Virus record (IMG/VR): IMGVR_UViG_3300008113_000149
Location: 1-64,000 of that record
DNA from: a virus
Direction: 5' to 3' (one strand)
DNA length: 64,000 nucleotides
Of this stretch, positions 14,071 to 26,700 are shown one piece after another (position 1 is the first letter of the stretch; each line of letters starts with the position of its first letter). The notes under the pieces are model-generated. The model was given only the letters and a program-made list of their open reading frames with translations, searched no databases and had not been told where the DNA came from. A program made the translations under genes and the position numbers.

Positions 14071-17000
14071 ATGTCACAACTGGTAAAGTTAATTCAGTCG
14101 GGAGTAATGGATTCTGATGCCGATCTTCAACTGATTGGGCAAGGAAATTATGTGGAAGGCGTAAACATTCGCCACAGGGATTTAACAGGAGCCAATGTTG
14201 GAGGCATAAGTCCAGTAAAAGGAAACAGTTTTATGTCTCCGTGGGATGGAAATACCATTCCTATTCCTACTGATTTGACCAAAACCATTCAAGACAATGC
14301 CGCTTCCGTGGCGATATTTCGAATTTACATTACTGTATCGACGGATCCGAATGCTCTTTTTAATGGTAATATTTACGTACAAAACTTAAGTAGTGTTTAC
14401 ACAATTTCTTTGAGTGGTTCGGCAAACGTGAGTTTGACAACCTGGAGAAACTCATTGGCATCTGCGCTTCAAGTATCAATTACTGGGGTAACCAACCCAT
14501 TTATTATAGGATCAGTTACAACAATTACAAGTACCTACGGCTATTTTGAATTGCGTAAGAACCCAGCGGCAACCCCATCTCCTGCGTTAGTAGACGATGA
14601 TTTTTTGTTGTTTGAGGATGGCAATTTAGCCGAAATCGTTCAAAAGTCCGAATTCGTTGATGGAGTAGGTTCTTTTAAAGTGATTGGAATGGAGAGCGTG
14701 GGCAATGATACGTTTATTTGGTCATGCACGCCCGAAATAACAACTGGCACTCCTTCTCGTACTGTGAGTGAAGTAGGAGTATTGGTATCCAACCCAACGA
14801 ATGGAACAACGCAATACACGACGTTGATTCAATCTAAACTTTTAGGCTTTAGTCAAAATTATCAGATTCAAGCCCAAGTTGAAAAAAGAACCAATGAAGT
14901 AATTCTTTACTGGACTGACGATTATAACAAACCGCGCACATTAACAGTTCCGTATCCTTACGTGACCAATGGTGTACTTATATCAAATGGCGGTAGTATC
15001 GACTTTGCCAAAGTAGATCAGCAGTTATCTTATTTTGTAGCCAACCCGAATGCTACAATTTCTGTAACTGGTATTACAGAAGGAGGAGGTTCATTGACGT
15101 GTGGAAACAAAAGATACACTGGGCGTTTCCTAACTGATGATTTGGTTGGTACTGATTACTTGTACCCCACCAACCCAATTAATATTTATTCCGCGAAGAA
15201 AAGTATTCCTAGTAAAATTCTAGGGGATATCCCGGGGACTCAGACCAATAAAAGTGTTACTGTAAAAATCGACAACATCCCGGTAAATGAATATGCTTAC
15301 TTTGAATTGGTAGCCATTGAGTATGAAGGAGAAACATTTAGTCTAAAAACAGTACAGCGAGTAGCAGTAGGTTCGAATTCGACGATTGAAATTACTCATA
15401 GTAACAATGGGCAAGAAAACCTTCCTTTGGCCCCGTCTGAGTTGTTAGCAATTACTGCAAAGTTCACGCAAGTAAAAACCTTAAAGATACATTCAAACCG
15501 AATGTTCATGTCGAATGTAGTTGAGCAAACAGACATCGATTTGACTGCGTGGGCTCAGACTATCAAACATTCTATTGAACAAAAAACAATGGACTCTATA
15601 TTCCGCAACAACAGAAGCGGGACTACAGATATGACGAAAGCCTATCCGTTGTTTAAATATGGAGAATACCTAGACCCATTCAACACCTATGCGAATACCT
15701 CTTACATGATCAACGATACATATCGTTTTGGTATTCAAGTTCAATGGAAAGAAACAGGTAAGTGGAGTGCCCCATACTGGGTGGACGACATTCGTTTTGA
15801 TACCTTGGCTTACAATGTAACTGATCCTGTGGCTACTCCTGGGTCTTGGAGAAGAACCGCCAATAACATCACCACAACTAATTTGGGAGATATTGATAGT
15901 AAATTGGTTTACATTTACTACCCTAAGTTTCACAACATCAATTTGAATTATGTTGTTAATGGTGAATATTTGTACAAACAAATCAAAGCGTTTAGGTTTG
16001 TTCGTAGCAAACGTATTCCCGAAGTTTTGGCTACAGGAATTGCCGTTGCCGCAACGAGAGATGCATCAAGTGCCACAACAGTAATTCCATTCCATAAAGA
16101 TTTGGCTGCTGGGTATGCTGTGTTCAATAGTTACCCAAACAATTTTTGTCGAAGATACAGAACAGGAGCACCTGTAGAAAACATACAGGTAGGTAATTTG
16201 GATAAATCTGAATTTGCATATTTTCATTCGCCCGATTTATACTTCAACAATTTTAATTACACGTTTCTTGCTGGGGATAAATTGAAGGTATTAAATGTAC
16301 CATTTTCCTATGATGAATCTTTGTTGCAAGGCCAAGCGGTTGGGGATTTCGAATCAGTATATGAAGATTTTACTGGCTATTTTTCTTCGTCATTAATAAA
16401 CTATACTGACTTTACTGTTTCGTACGGTCAGACATTGGATACAGGTGAATTAGTAACGAGTTTTAATGCTAGTGGCACCGACGTAAAAAATGGAATTAAC
16501 ATACCTAGTTCAGGTACGGTAAATGCTTTTTATAGCAACATGCGTTCTTGTGTGGCATTTCAGTTGTCAGCAAAACTCTCTACTATTGCAGCGGCGTATC
16601 AGCCATTTAGCAAAGAAGGTTTGGTATACGCTCAAATCTTCAGAGATAAAAAAGCCAACTTAAAATACCCAATCAATAAAAACGAAAGTAACTACGAGTC
16701 AACAGGTCATATGACAGTTTTGACAGGTGTAGAAAGAGGGATATTGAATTCTATTTCTGTGTTCGGCGGCGATGTGTTCAACCAAAAGACTCATATGCAA
16801 GTCAGAATGAGTACTTCCAACCCAGAACCAAAGAACGGGTTTGGATTGGGTTACTCTTTCTACTCTCAGAATGTTTGTAATAGTCAGATGTTCTACGCAA
16901 TCCCTCACAATTTAGAGGATGCTGGACCGGGGTATATTTTTCCTCAGTATCTTGACAAACAAACCACAGGGTTTGGTGTTACTTATGGACAAATGCGATA

Positions 17001-18504
17001 TGCATTCTTGGGAGCAGGTTCTTATGAACGTGTATACCAAGGTAGTATCGGGGCAGGATTACTTTATTGGCTTGAGTTATGGCCCGAAGTAAGTAACCAA
17101 AATAACTACGATTCTCAATACAGTTATATTGATAACACCATTGTAGAATCTGGGTTTGACCCAGACGTTGCGTACAATGGGGATAAGCCAGCGACTATAA
17201 TTTGGTCTCAGACTAAAACTGTCAATTCGCGAAAAGACAACTACCGGGTATTTAAACCAATCGATACAGTTGACTTGAACTTGAATGAAGGTGAAATTAT
17301 CAACCACGAAATTCTAAATGGTAATTTGTATACTTGGCAACCATATTCTGTAAGGCGGCAGTCAGTAAATGAGCCTACCGCTTTACAAGGGGCTAGTAGT
17401 TCAAGTGTAATTGTGGGTAGTGGTGGAGTGATGTCGTACCCTGGTTTGCAGTTGTCTAGTTTAGGGGCAACAAAAAAGTGGGCTATGGTAAAAGGATCTA
17501 CGATGAGCGGTGGCGATAGCATGTATTGGTACAATGACCAACTCAGAAAAATCATTCGTTTCGGAGAAAATGGTATCCAAGTAATTTCGGATCGTGGCGT
17601 AGCATCATTCTTAAACACATCTGCTAATTGGGTCGGAGATAAAGAACAACCAATCACAGGGTATGGTGTAAACGCAGGCTGGAATGACCGATTTGCTGAA
17701 GTGTTATTTACATTTAAATCGGTGACTCCGACAATCGTGCAATACGCAATTTACGATAGTACCCCGGCTTTAATTAACTATTCGGTTGGAAATTTAGTTG
17801 TCAATAATGATTTGGGGGGTGTGTCGTCTGTTTTAAGTAGCACTCCTGCCCCTCGACATATCTCAGGCATGAGTTATGTATATCGTTGCAAATTAGCCCA
17901 CGTAGCGAGTGCTACGCGAGTTCCTGGCACAGGAATATCGTGGACTACTTATTGGGATCAGTTAACTCCAGAAACAAACCCAAGTTACTATACAATGTTT
18001 ACTTTGGTTTATGATGAAATCAAAAATGGTTTTATTTCTTTCTTGAGCATGTATCCAAATATTTATGCTGTTCGCACCAATACTTTCTACACCACAATTC
18101 CAAATGCGCAGAATAAGTTATATGTTCAAAATCCAGGTAATTACAATACTTTTTATGGCACTGCATACGCTGGTAGTATTACTGGGGTTATTAATATTGA
18201 TCCGAACATGTCAAAGACTTATGAGGCATTGCAGGTCGTTTCTCATACCACGCCAAAAAGATTAGATTTTACAACCCGAGACCACGTTTCGTTTTTGGTG
18301 GACTCAGAATTTGAAGAAAGAGAAGACTACTATTACGCTCCAGTAAAGAATGATTCAACAATCTCTGGGGTAAATAGTTCAGATACTAGTAGACTATGGG
18401 GCAGATATCTCAAAATTAAGTTTACATTTGAGGGAAATGTATTTCAGAAACTCATTGATTATGTGGTGAAGTTCCGCCCAAATCATAGGTTGTATAATAA
18501 GTAA
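14071..18504 (+). CDS. Large tail-hub/stabilisation protein (P22 gp10-like role)
   Basis: The 1,477-residue, mostly beta protein opens with GVMDSDADLQLIGQGNYVEG followed by VNIRHRDLTGANVGGI and SPVKGN. This is the kind of start seen in the large 'stabilisation' proteins of crAss-like and other podoviruses ('...D.D.R.I..G.Y..A.N.R......GN.G.....KGN'). P22 gp10 seals the portal and links to the tail needle. Long stretches of Tyr/Asn/Ser-rich beta sequence suit a propeller-like hub. No receptor-binding domain is evident. It follows three short neck genes. Confidence 0.65.
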   Translation: MSQLVKLIQSGVMDSDADLQLIGQGNYVEGVNIRHRDLTGANVGGISPVKGNSFMSPWDGNTIPIPTDLTKTIQDNAASVAIFRIYITVSTDPNALFNGNIYVQNLSSVYTISLSGSANVSLTTWRNSLASALQVSITGVTNPFIIGSVTTITSTYGYFELRKNPAATPSPALVDDDFLLFEDGNLAEIVQKSEFVDGVGSFKVIGMESVGNDTFIWSCTPEITTGTPSRTVSEVGVLVSNPTNGTTQYTTLIQSKLLGFSQNYQIQAQVEKRTNEVILYWTDDYNKPRTLTVPYPYVTNGVLISNGGSIDFAKVDQQLSYFVANPNATISVTGITEGGGSLTCGNKRYTGRFLTDDLVGTDYLYPTNPINIYSAKKSIPSKILGDIPGTQTNKSVTVKIDNIPVNEYAYFELVAIEYEGETFSLKTVQRVAVGSNSTIEITHSNNGQENLPLAPSELLAITAKFTQVKTLKIHSNRMFMSNVVEQTDIDLTAWAQTIKHSIEQKTMDSIFRNNRSGTTDMTKAYPLFKYGEYLDPFNTYANTSYMINDTYRFGIQVQWKETGKWSAPYWVDDIRFDTLAYNVTDPVATPGSWRRTANNITTTNLGDIDSKLVYIYYPKFHNINLNYVVNGEYLYKQIKAFRFVRSKRIPEVLATGIAVAATRDASSATTVIPFHKDLAAGYAVFNSYPNNFCRRYRTGAPVENIQVGNLDKSEFAYFHSPDLYFNNFNYTFLAGDKLKVLNVPFSYDESLLQGQAVGDFESVYEDFTGYFSSSLINYTDFTVSYGQTLDTGELVTSFNASGTDVKNGINIPSSGTVNAFYSNMRSCVAFQLSAKLSTIAAAYQPFSKEGLVYAQIFRDKKANLKYPINKNESNYESTGHMTVLTGVERGILNSISVFGGDVFNQKTHMQVRMSTSNPEPKNGFGLGYSFYSQNVCNSQMFYAIPHNLEDAGPGYIFPQYLDKQTTGFGVTYGQMRYAFLGAGSYERVYQGSIGAGLLYWLELWPEVSNQNNYDSQYSYIDNTIVESGFDPDVAYNGDKPATIIWSQTKTVNSRKDNYRVFKPIDTVDLNLNEGEIINHEILNGNLYTWQPYSVRRQSVNEPTALQGASSSSVIVGSGGVMSYPGLQLSSLGATKKWAMVKGSTMSGGDSMYWYNDQLRKIIRFGENGIQVISDRGVASFLNTSANWVGDKEQPITGYGVNAGWNDRFAEVLFTFKSVTPTIVQYAIYDSTPALINYSVGNLVVNNDLGGVSSVLSSTPAPRHISGMSYVYRCKLAHVASATRVPGTGISWTTYWDQLTPETNPSYYTMFTLVYDEIKNGFISFLSMYPNIYAVRTNTFYTTIPNAQNKLYVQNPGNYNTFYGTAYAGSITGVINIDPNMSKTYEALQVVSHTTPKRLDFTTRDHVSFLVDSEFEEREDYYYAPVKNDSTISGVNSSDTSRLWGRYLKIKFTFEGNVFQKLIDYVVKFRPNHRLYNK

Positions 18505-18512
18505 TTAAAACA

Positions 18513-18520
18513 TAAATTTG
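18513..18520 (+). promoter_or_regulatory. -7 box (TAAATTTG) of the internal-protein operon
   Basis: TAAATTTG ends 5 bases before the ATG at 18526. Confidence 0.65.
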
Positions 18521-18525
18521 TAAAC

Positions 18526-19152
18526 ATGCCAAACCAAGAATCACCAGATCAAATTGCCGCGCGAATTGCTTCAATGAGTTTACCGACAGGAGGGGCAAGT
18601 GGAGAGACAACGTCGTTAGGTGGTGGCCCAATAGGAATGCTTGGGGGAATTGTTCAGATGGCAGTTGGACTAAACCAAGCCAAAAAAGCAAAAAAACTAC
18701 CCTTTCCACAGTACACTGAGGGAATGAAATATGCTTTGCAAACTCAACAACTTGCAAAACAAAACATGCAAGTTGGATTGGGATCAGAAAGAATTGCTGG
18801 TATGAACCAAGCACTTGCCACTCAAAACGCACTGGCTTATCGAAACATTGCTGAAAATTCACCTCAAGGAGCAAGTTACTTTGGTCGTGTTGCAGCAATG
18901 GATAGAAACACAGGGCAACAAAACATTGCGGCCCAAGATTTGGCATATCGTACACAACAACAAGATCGTTTTGCCCAGGCTAATACTGCTTTGACAGCAA
19001 TACAACAACGTTCAATTGAGGCACAAAGATCCTACAAGATGATGGCTCAACAAGCGGCTGGAGCAGCAATTAAACAGGGAAGTGAAAACTTTATGAAAGG
19101 TGCTGAAGGAACAGCACAAATGGGAATGCAGGCCCTAAAAATGTTAGTATAA
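18526..19152 (+). CDS. Internal virion protein, possible T7 gp14-like ejection protein
   Basis: The 208-residue protein is Gln/Ala-rich and helical, with a Gly-rich hydrophobic segment (GGGPIGMLGGIVQMAVGL, about 32-49) that could insert into a membrane. A long Gln-rich helix follows (LATQNALAYRNIAENSPQGA onwards). Size and the order small-medium-giant (208, 509, 4,111 residues) resemble the T7 gp14-gp15-gp16 ejectosome. That is inference from layout; sequence similarity to gp14 is not visible by eye. Confidence 0.5.
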   Translation: MPNQESPDQIAARIASMSLPTGGASGETTSLGGGPIGMLGGIVQMAVGLNQAKKAKKLPFPQYTEGMKYALQTQQLAKQNMQVGLGSERIAGMNQALATQNALAYRNIAENSPQGASYFGRVAAMDRNTGQQNIAAQDLAYRTQQQDRFAQANTALTAIQQRSIEAQRSYKMMAQQAAGAAIKQGSENFMKGAEGTAQMGMQALKMLV

Positions 19153-19153
19153 G

Positions 19154-20683
19154 ATGGCAGAATTTAATTTAGCAGCGGCCATTGGGGCCACAGGGGAAAC
19201 GCCCAACTACGAGAAAATGCTAAGCAATTGGCAGAAATCTCGCGTGCCTCAAGGTCCAGACGCTGCTGATAAAGCCCATTTGAGAGACTTGTACAAAATG
19301 GTAACGATTGATAAGACTGCTTATCACCCAGTATACCAACAACAAATTGTAAAGGCCACCGCAGATTTTTACGATACTTATCGTAACGCCAGAGCAAGTA
19401 ACGCGGACGATGTAGTTGAACAAGTGCAATCGGCATTTGAAAAGTGGAATCAAATTGCTGACAATGCTAAACTAAAAAGTCCAGATTTATTTGCGTTACA
19501 AAAGAAAGCAGAAGGTGGAGCAAAAGCAGGGCTATTTGTTTCTCCGAGTGAAAAATTTGCCGCTCAAATCTTAACTAAATCAAATAGCCCAGAAGCGTTT
19601 TACGAAAACTTACTGTTAAACAAAGATGCGTTGGAAGATGGGTACTTTAATTTTGACCCTCAGAATCAAACCATTTTGACTCCGACTCACCCAATTATTG
19701 ATTACGATAGAGAATTGAAGTCTATTTTATCGTCTAAAAAATTGACAATTGGGGAGCAACAGATCAAATCTCCAGATGGCAAAACTATTACTACCCAGTC
19801 AGTACAAGGATTGCCATTGGACAGGGAAGATGCTCGTAAACTAAGGAATTACTATTTGGACAAAACGGGCGAAGATCCAGGGGAGGAATATAAATTGAAT
19901 GCTTACGATGTTGGAAAAGAATCTTATTGGACTACAGATCCAATGATTAAACAACAATTTAGAGCAACCCACCCAGAGTTTAAGACATTGAGTGATGATG
20001 CGTTGTATAATGAATTTTATAAGCAACACGTAATTCCAAACACGCCAATGGTGGAAAAAAGTGCTACCTTGTATACGGGTCCTCGAACTAGTGTTTATGT
20101 AAATAATGCTTTGACCGATGAGCCAGGTACATTCCAAGGTAGTGCCACAACATTTACTTACGCTAACGGTAAAACTATCAACAGTAAACGCACCACGGCA
20201 TTGTCAAAAGATGCGGAGGGGGTTGCTGTACAATGGGCAGCCAATCAATACGCAGTAGATAAAGCCACAGGATTGCCAGCATTTGATACAAATGATACTG
20301 GTAATTACAATTTCAAAATTGCTAATGTAATGGTTCTGCCCTGTATTAAGGCAAAAGATGCCAGCGGAAGAATCTATTGGAAACCTTTGGATGCAACATC
20401 GGAGGCAGAAGTGCAAGCCAATGGTGAATTGGCAAAGGGCTTACGATACTTGCCATTTGCTGAGGCCACAATCCAAGAATTGAATATTTCTGCATTGCCT
20501 ACCGTAGGAGGAAAGAACATCTTGATGCCTCTGTATGAAGACGGAGTTGTCAAAAAAGTAACTGATAGCAATGACCAAGGTTCTGCATTGTTGGGTGCTT
20601 TATTTACCAACAGAAAACTAAACGATAAAGAAAGTGCAAACTGGCGTTTAGAGTGGAAAAGAATGGCTAAACTCTTCAAGTAA
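19154..20683 (+). CDS. Internal virion protein, possible second ejection protein
   Basis: The 509-residue product begins one base after the previous stop. It is soluble-looking, Lys/Asp/Thr-rich and mixed alpha/beta, with no catalytic motif I can identify. By its place between a small membrane-active-looking protein and the giant protein it would correspond to T7 gp15. It could alternatively be a structural tail component. Confidence 0.45.
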   Translation: MAEFNLAAAIGATGETPNYEKMLSNWQKSRVPQGPDAADKAHLRDLYKMVTIDKTAYHPVYQQQIVKATADFYDTYRNARASNADDVVEQVQSAFEKWNQIADNAKLKSPDLFALQKKAEGGAKAGLFVSPSEKFAAQILTKSNSPEAFYENLLLNKDALEDGYFNFDPQNQTILTPTHPIIDYDRELKSILSSKKLTIGEQQIKSPDGKTITTQSVQGLPLDREDARKLRNYYLDKTGEDPGEEYKLNAYDVGKESYWTTDPMIKQQFRATHPEFKTLSDDALYNEFYKQHVIPNTPMVEKSATLYTGPRTSVYVNNALTDEPGTFQGSATTFTYANGKTINSKRTTALSKDAEGVAVQWAANQYAVDKATGLPAFDTNDTGNYNFKIANVMVLPCIKAKDASGRIYWKPLDATSEAEVQANGELAKGLRYLPFAEATIQELNISALPTVGGKNILMPLYEDGVVKKVTDSNDQGSALLGALFTNRKLNDKESANWRLEWKRMAKLFK

Positions 20684-20723
20684 TTGGGTTAAAGTTATTC
20701 GTTTAAATCTTATCTAGGTTTAT

Positions 20724-20731
20724 TATATTTG
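20724..20731 (+). promoter_or_regulatory. -7 box (TATATTTG) of the giant gene
   Basis: TATATTTG ends 4 bases before the ATG at 20736. The 12-kb gene thus has its own, apparently leaderless, transcript start. Confidence 0.7.
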
Positions 20732-20735
20732 TAAT

Positions 20736-23700
20736 ATGCCTGAAGATAAGAAACCAACTCCTTCTGCCCAAACACCAAAGCCTAAAATCGGTCCATTAGG
20801 CAAGGGTCCAGAAGATCCAAATATGGTTCAGCCCCCTAAACAAGGTTTTGTTAGTGCTCCAACTGTTAAAAAACCAATCGGTAAAGAGGGAATAAAAGTA
20901 ATTAACAAAGCAGCTGCTCAAGTAAGTCAAGACTTTGGTCCAATGACGAAAGTAGATGACTTAGAACAGTTACAGGCAACCCGTGAAAAGGAAATTGAGT
21001 TGGCCAAAGAGCAAGGTTACAATATTCAAAACCTATTTAACACATCAAAAAACAATTTCGGTAAAGTAAGAATTGGCAATGAGGATATCGCAAGTCCAGC
21101 TGATTTATTAATTGCTTTAGAAGATAGAAATAAAAAAGAATTATTTTACTTTGATAACCGCAATAATCTTGTAAATAACTTTAATATTTACACGCTTGAT
21201 GATTTAGACGCAAAAGTATCTGGGGGATTGACCACAACGGAAAAAAGCAATTTAAAGCCACTCCCAGAAAAAACAATCTTTGATTATACAGAAGTAAAGG
21301 CTCCAGGTTTTGGACAGCCGGGGTATCGTCCACAGACTGATCCAATGGCAGGCAGTCAACTGGACCCACAGAATAAGTTTGAATTGGGCCAAAAAAATTA
21401 CAGCGCGATTCAGACATTTAAAAAAGTGGTTGCAAATGGTTTGAATATAACGGCAGATGGCACCAAGTTAAACTCATATCAAGACTACTTTACTTACTTG
21501 GCAGACCCTCAGCATCGTGATGCATATGGTCGTAAGTACAACAAACAATTATCAAACTCTGAGTTAGAATCTGCAAGCAAAATTCTTAAGGACAGCCAGA
21601 TATTACTTGACTCTGCTTCAACCGTAGCATTGGATGCCAAAAAAGAGCAACTAGTAAACGATATCCGTATTAATACCGCGGATGATCACATATCAACTAC
21701 GTTGTTAGGAAAGACGGCTACAGTTTATGATGAGGACGTAGAGAACCCAAAGAGTATACCACAACTTACCGAAGATGATTTAGGTCGTTTGATTTGGGAG
21801 CATGAAAACGGAAACGAGATTACATTAAGCGTTGTTAACAACGATAAGAATTTACGCGGCAAAACTGAGTATACATACAAAGATTTAACGAATTACTTTT
21901 CTAAAGTAGGGTTAACTTCAGATGAAATTGATACGCGGTTTGCTCAGTACAAGCAAAATTACATTTACAATCAAGCCAATGGAAATCTTGAAACTAAACG
22001 TAAGCAAGCAGGTTTCTTTAAAAATGAAAACGGGCAACTGATTTCAAGATACGATCAAACAAAAGAACAACGCGCTCGTACTGAGATGTCCGATGTCGAC
22101 AATCAGATTGCAGATTTGTATGATGAGTTAAGGGGCATTTATGAATCTCGTAGGGCTGGGGCGTCAGAAATCGATAAGAAAGCCTATGGCCCAACGATTA
22201 GCAAGTCTATGTTTGCTAGTACCCCGACATTAGGATTGGATGGACAGCAAATCAAACGTATCAACGCGATTAATTCTTCGATCGCCAAATTAAAGCAACA
22301 GGCTGGATACAATGCTCCCGAATTCTTTGATCCTAGTGGCAAAAGAATCGATCAGCCAGAGCAGTTACAAAAAGTAACTCAGACATATAATCAAACTCTC
22401 GAAGAAGATAAAACAAGTGATATTGTATTTTTAAAGCAGAAGAGAAATGTTTTGTATGAGCAACTCGATGCATTAAAGGAGAAGATTGATAAAGTCAAAA
22501 GTGTTACTAGTAAAGTAGAAGTAACGGCACCAGAAGGATTTGAATCAGATAATACGGCTTATTTTGTTAAGTTGTATCAATCATTTACAGGAGTACTTGG
22601 TCAACTAGGCCAACCACAATCTCAAGGTCAACTAAACAATCAAGCGTACTTAGGTAAAATGCTTGACCAATATGGTGAGTTGAGTGCGCGAATTAAAGCA
22701 GTCAACAAATTAATCTACACCAATACCGATTTAACTAAGCAAGCGGAAGATGGTTGGGTTAAAACATTTGGTAAAACAGCAGTAAAACAAGTTGCTGAAA
22801 CATTTACCGGGGATGTTTACAACACAGTAAACGATGAAATCGAACAGACTGCTAATTTCTTAAGTGAAAATGGGTACTATGTAAGCCCCGATATAAAAGA
22901 AAAGTTAACTACAATCTACGAAAACAAAACAATCGGAGAAGGCTTTTTGGAGTCATTGAAGATTGGTATTGAAATGAGTGGTTATTCGCGTGGTGGTGCA
23001 GCGGAGTTGAAGAATATTTTCACTGGCCAAAAGGCATTGGTCTTGCGTTCTTATATGATGAGCCGTTATGGACAACCTGGTGCCGCGGCATTTAACTTGA
23101 TGGAAAGTGCCGTAGTAAAATACGGGGTGCCCATCTTTTCTTGGGAAGCAGCGGGTCAATCTGGTAGTGGTGCGGTGGCAGAACAAGTTGGAACGCAGAT
23201 ATATGACAAATTAACGGGCGTTATGAAGTTCGGGCAGTTGATCCCATCAAACATCTTTGGGCGTTTGATGTATACTGCTGGGCGTACTCTTTTTGGTACG
23301 GGGGGTCAGATGACAGAGGAAACTTTCTCTAACACCTGGGCAGTAATGCAAGAAAATGGTTTCGATATCATTGATGCAACCAAGAGAGCCTACGGTGATA
23401 CAGAAGACGAACGCTTATTGAATTTACGTGCTACTGCAACTTTGTGTTTCACAATGTCAGCATTGAATCTAGAGAATGTAGATTTGGTATTGAAAACAGC
23501 ACAGAACTTTGAGGCACATTTGAATTCATTAAGCACACCTCCAAGTGCAGTAGATACTGAAATCTTACGTATGCTTAACGAAACAATTAAGCATAGCGGA
23601 TGGGATGAAACCAAAACGCCACAAGTAGTACAGGCCGCTGGAACTACAATGTCTGGCGATGTTCCTGTAACTGCTCCTTTGCCGACGACTCAGAACAACA

Positions 23701-26700
23701 TTCAAGGTAGTAGTGCGACTGCAAGTGGAACTCCTAGTTCAAGTGAAACCGATGTCAAAGTAGAAAAGCGTCAAGGCAACTTAGGAGAGACATTCTACGT
23801 AGCAGAGAATAACGGTGCCATCGATGGTCGAGTATCGTACAGATACAACCCAGAGAACGGAGTATTGGAGGCAAAAGGTTTGACTTCTACGACAGATGAG
23901 TTTGTGCCTTTGAATGAAGCAACTCAAAAACACATTGAAACCAAATCGGTGAATAACGGGATTGCCCCAGCCGAAAAGGTAGAATCTCTGGCAAAGAAAA
24001 ACTTGGGGATCACCGAAGATCAAACAGAAAACCTGCCTGAGGATAACAATGTTTTGTATCAAACCCCTCAAAATGAAACAGGGCGTAAAAAGAAAGAACG
24101 AGTAGACAAAACAGTGCAAAGTGCAGAGAAACGGTTTAACGCAACTTTGGCACAAAAAGCACAGCGTATATTGGGATTGTTTACTGGCATCGCGGAAAAT
24201 GTAGATGAAACTGACCCACAGATCAGACAAAAGATGTCTGATTATCGCAATGCGATCGGCAATAAATTGCGTGTGAACTTGAGTTCATTCTTTAATGATG
24301 GTAAGGCTGTAATCACAAATTTGGTTAACAAAAAGATTGGCAAGGTTGCCGATTACACAAATGCATTGTTACATGACTTTGATAAATCATTTGATGAAGT
24401 AATTGATACAGATTTAAATACCAACCAACCTGTAACACGCAGAAAGTCTGGCAATGTAATTGATAAATTGAAAGAAGGTATTGCTCGCTCTAACTTCTTT
24501 AACGAGAAATTACGTCCGTTGGTCGATGCAGGTAAAATGACAGAAGAGGAGGCCATTAATAACTTGATGGCGGATATGTTGTTGAACAATGTGAGTGTTG
24601 TAAAAGACATCTTTGGTAATGACACCCCGGCTTACGAGGCGTTTAAATCCATGCGTAAAGACTTCAATAATTACGTAGCAAATAAATACACAGGTTCAAA
24701 CACGTTTAGTTCCACTGAGAATTTTTTGCAAAATACTATCATGTCAGATAGTACTACCAAGAATAGAAAAAGTGACTATAAGAAAAAAGCACAGGATGTA
24801 GCGGATGCTCAGAATCGACGCAATGAGATTGCGGCTACTTTATCTGATGCTGGACAAGGCGTTGATGTCGCTCAAGTGGACGGCGTCAGATTCTTAGACA
24901 ACGAAATTACCGCAAAAGAATACTTAGACAACAACAATGTAGATACAGCAGGTATGACTCCCGATCAAATGATTGCGGAAGCAGAAAACCTTGCTAACTC
25001 TTCAGTTGACATGGATAAGTATAGACAAGCATTGACTTTGGAAGAAGAAAACCAAGCGGCTAAGAAAAAGCATGTTGCCCAGTTGAATAGAATGGCAAAA
25101 GGAGTATTTGGTATTAAAACCATGAATCCTTTACGTAAACGCAAAATGGCCAAACAAAGACAGGCTATTGCTGCGGTATCGTATGCTTTGTTGAAGTCTA
25201 ATGCACATCGCGCGGGCATGAGCATGACAGACTTCATGAAGAATGCCGTAGAGTTCAAAAAGTACACTGAAGTTGCATTCAATGCTTTGATCCGTCAGAA
25301 TCAAAATGTAACTACCCTTTACCAAGCAATCAGTAAAGTAGGGGCAGAAAAATTAGGCGCAGACTTTAACAAAGCATTTGAACTAGAAGAGCAGGGATAT
25401 ACCCAGGAACAAATTTTACACATGACAGGCTTCACTAAAGATGCTAGTGGTGAGTATGTGTATCAAATTCCTCAGACAGCGGTACCCAAGGCGTTTGTGT
25501 TAGGAGGAACGATGTTCAATCAGATTGTTCAAAAGACGTTACCTAACTTCCCGGCAATTCAAGCCAAGGTTTCAAAAAAGAAATTCCTACGATTCAATCA
25601 AGTAAATCGCGGCACGTATACGATGGCAGATTTGTACGCAAGTCATCCTGTGTTTGATGCCTATCCAGATGCTCGCAATGTATCGGTTCAAGTCATCAAT
25701 AAACCTGGGGCTGATCCATATATGTTTGTGCCAAATGCTTTTTATAAGGAGGGAAAAGGTTCAACTCCCGGTAAGATTGTAATAAACTCAGCCACTATTT
25801 CGCAAGGTACTACAGGTACTGATTTGGAAATGGCAGTTGCTGGTCAGTTTCAGAATGCCATTCAGCACATTGAAGGTGTATACAATCGCCCTCAAAAAGA
25901 TGTATTCGTAAATCCAAACTCAGTAAGAACGGCAATAAATACTTTGCGTTTAAATGAAGAGGCTACTAGTGATGATGTAGAGTTTATAAACTCTATGTTG
26001 GATGCGTTCCAGAATGCAAGTATTTTCCAGTTCAGTTCTTACCGCAACGCGTTTGCAGATATCGCCAACGTGTTAATTGGTTATAATTTGACTAGCGATA
26101 ATGCATTGGATGTGAATGATGAGTATTCAGCGATCTCTTTGCTAGGGCAAAAATATGGCTTGAATGATTCTGAAACCCTAGAATTAAAATCACAGTTTGC
26201 TAACGCAATTGGCAAACTTCAAGCGGTTGAAAACGAGACTTCATCGGCTGCCAATAAAACAAACAACGTCATGAGACTTTGTTTGACTTTGTCGGGTTTA
26301 AACGAGAGTCAGTTGAACAACTCTGAGTTGTCGGTAAAAGAGGCAATGAATTTGCTTGAGGCTAAGTCATCTTTGACAAACGCAATCTTCAAAAATTTGT
26401 TTGAGGGGCCTCAGAGCCTAACTCAAGTGGAGAAAGACTTACTCGCTAAAAACCAGGAGCAAGTATCTCAAATCAATCCAAGTCCAAAATTAGAAGCGGC
26501 ATTCAATCAAATTCTAGATGGCTATGCAGATTTCGCGGATGCCTTCAAAGATGTAGAACCTTACATGCAATACTTGGATGAAAATGGCAAAGCCAAGTTG
26601 AAAGGTTTAATGGATTTGGCGGAGAGATTAAAAAACAATCCATTCAAGATTTTCGAAGCAGGGGATTTGGTAGCAGCAGTTGATAAAATCACGGCGGATT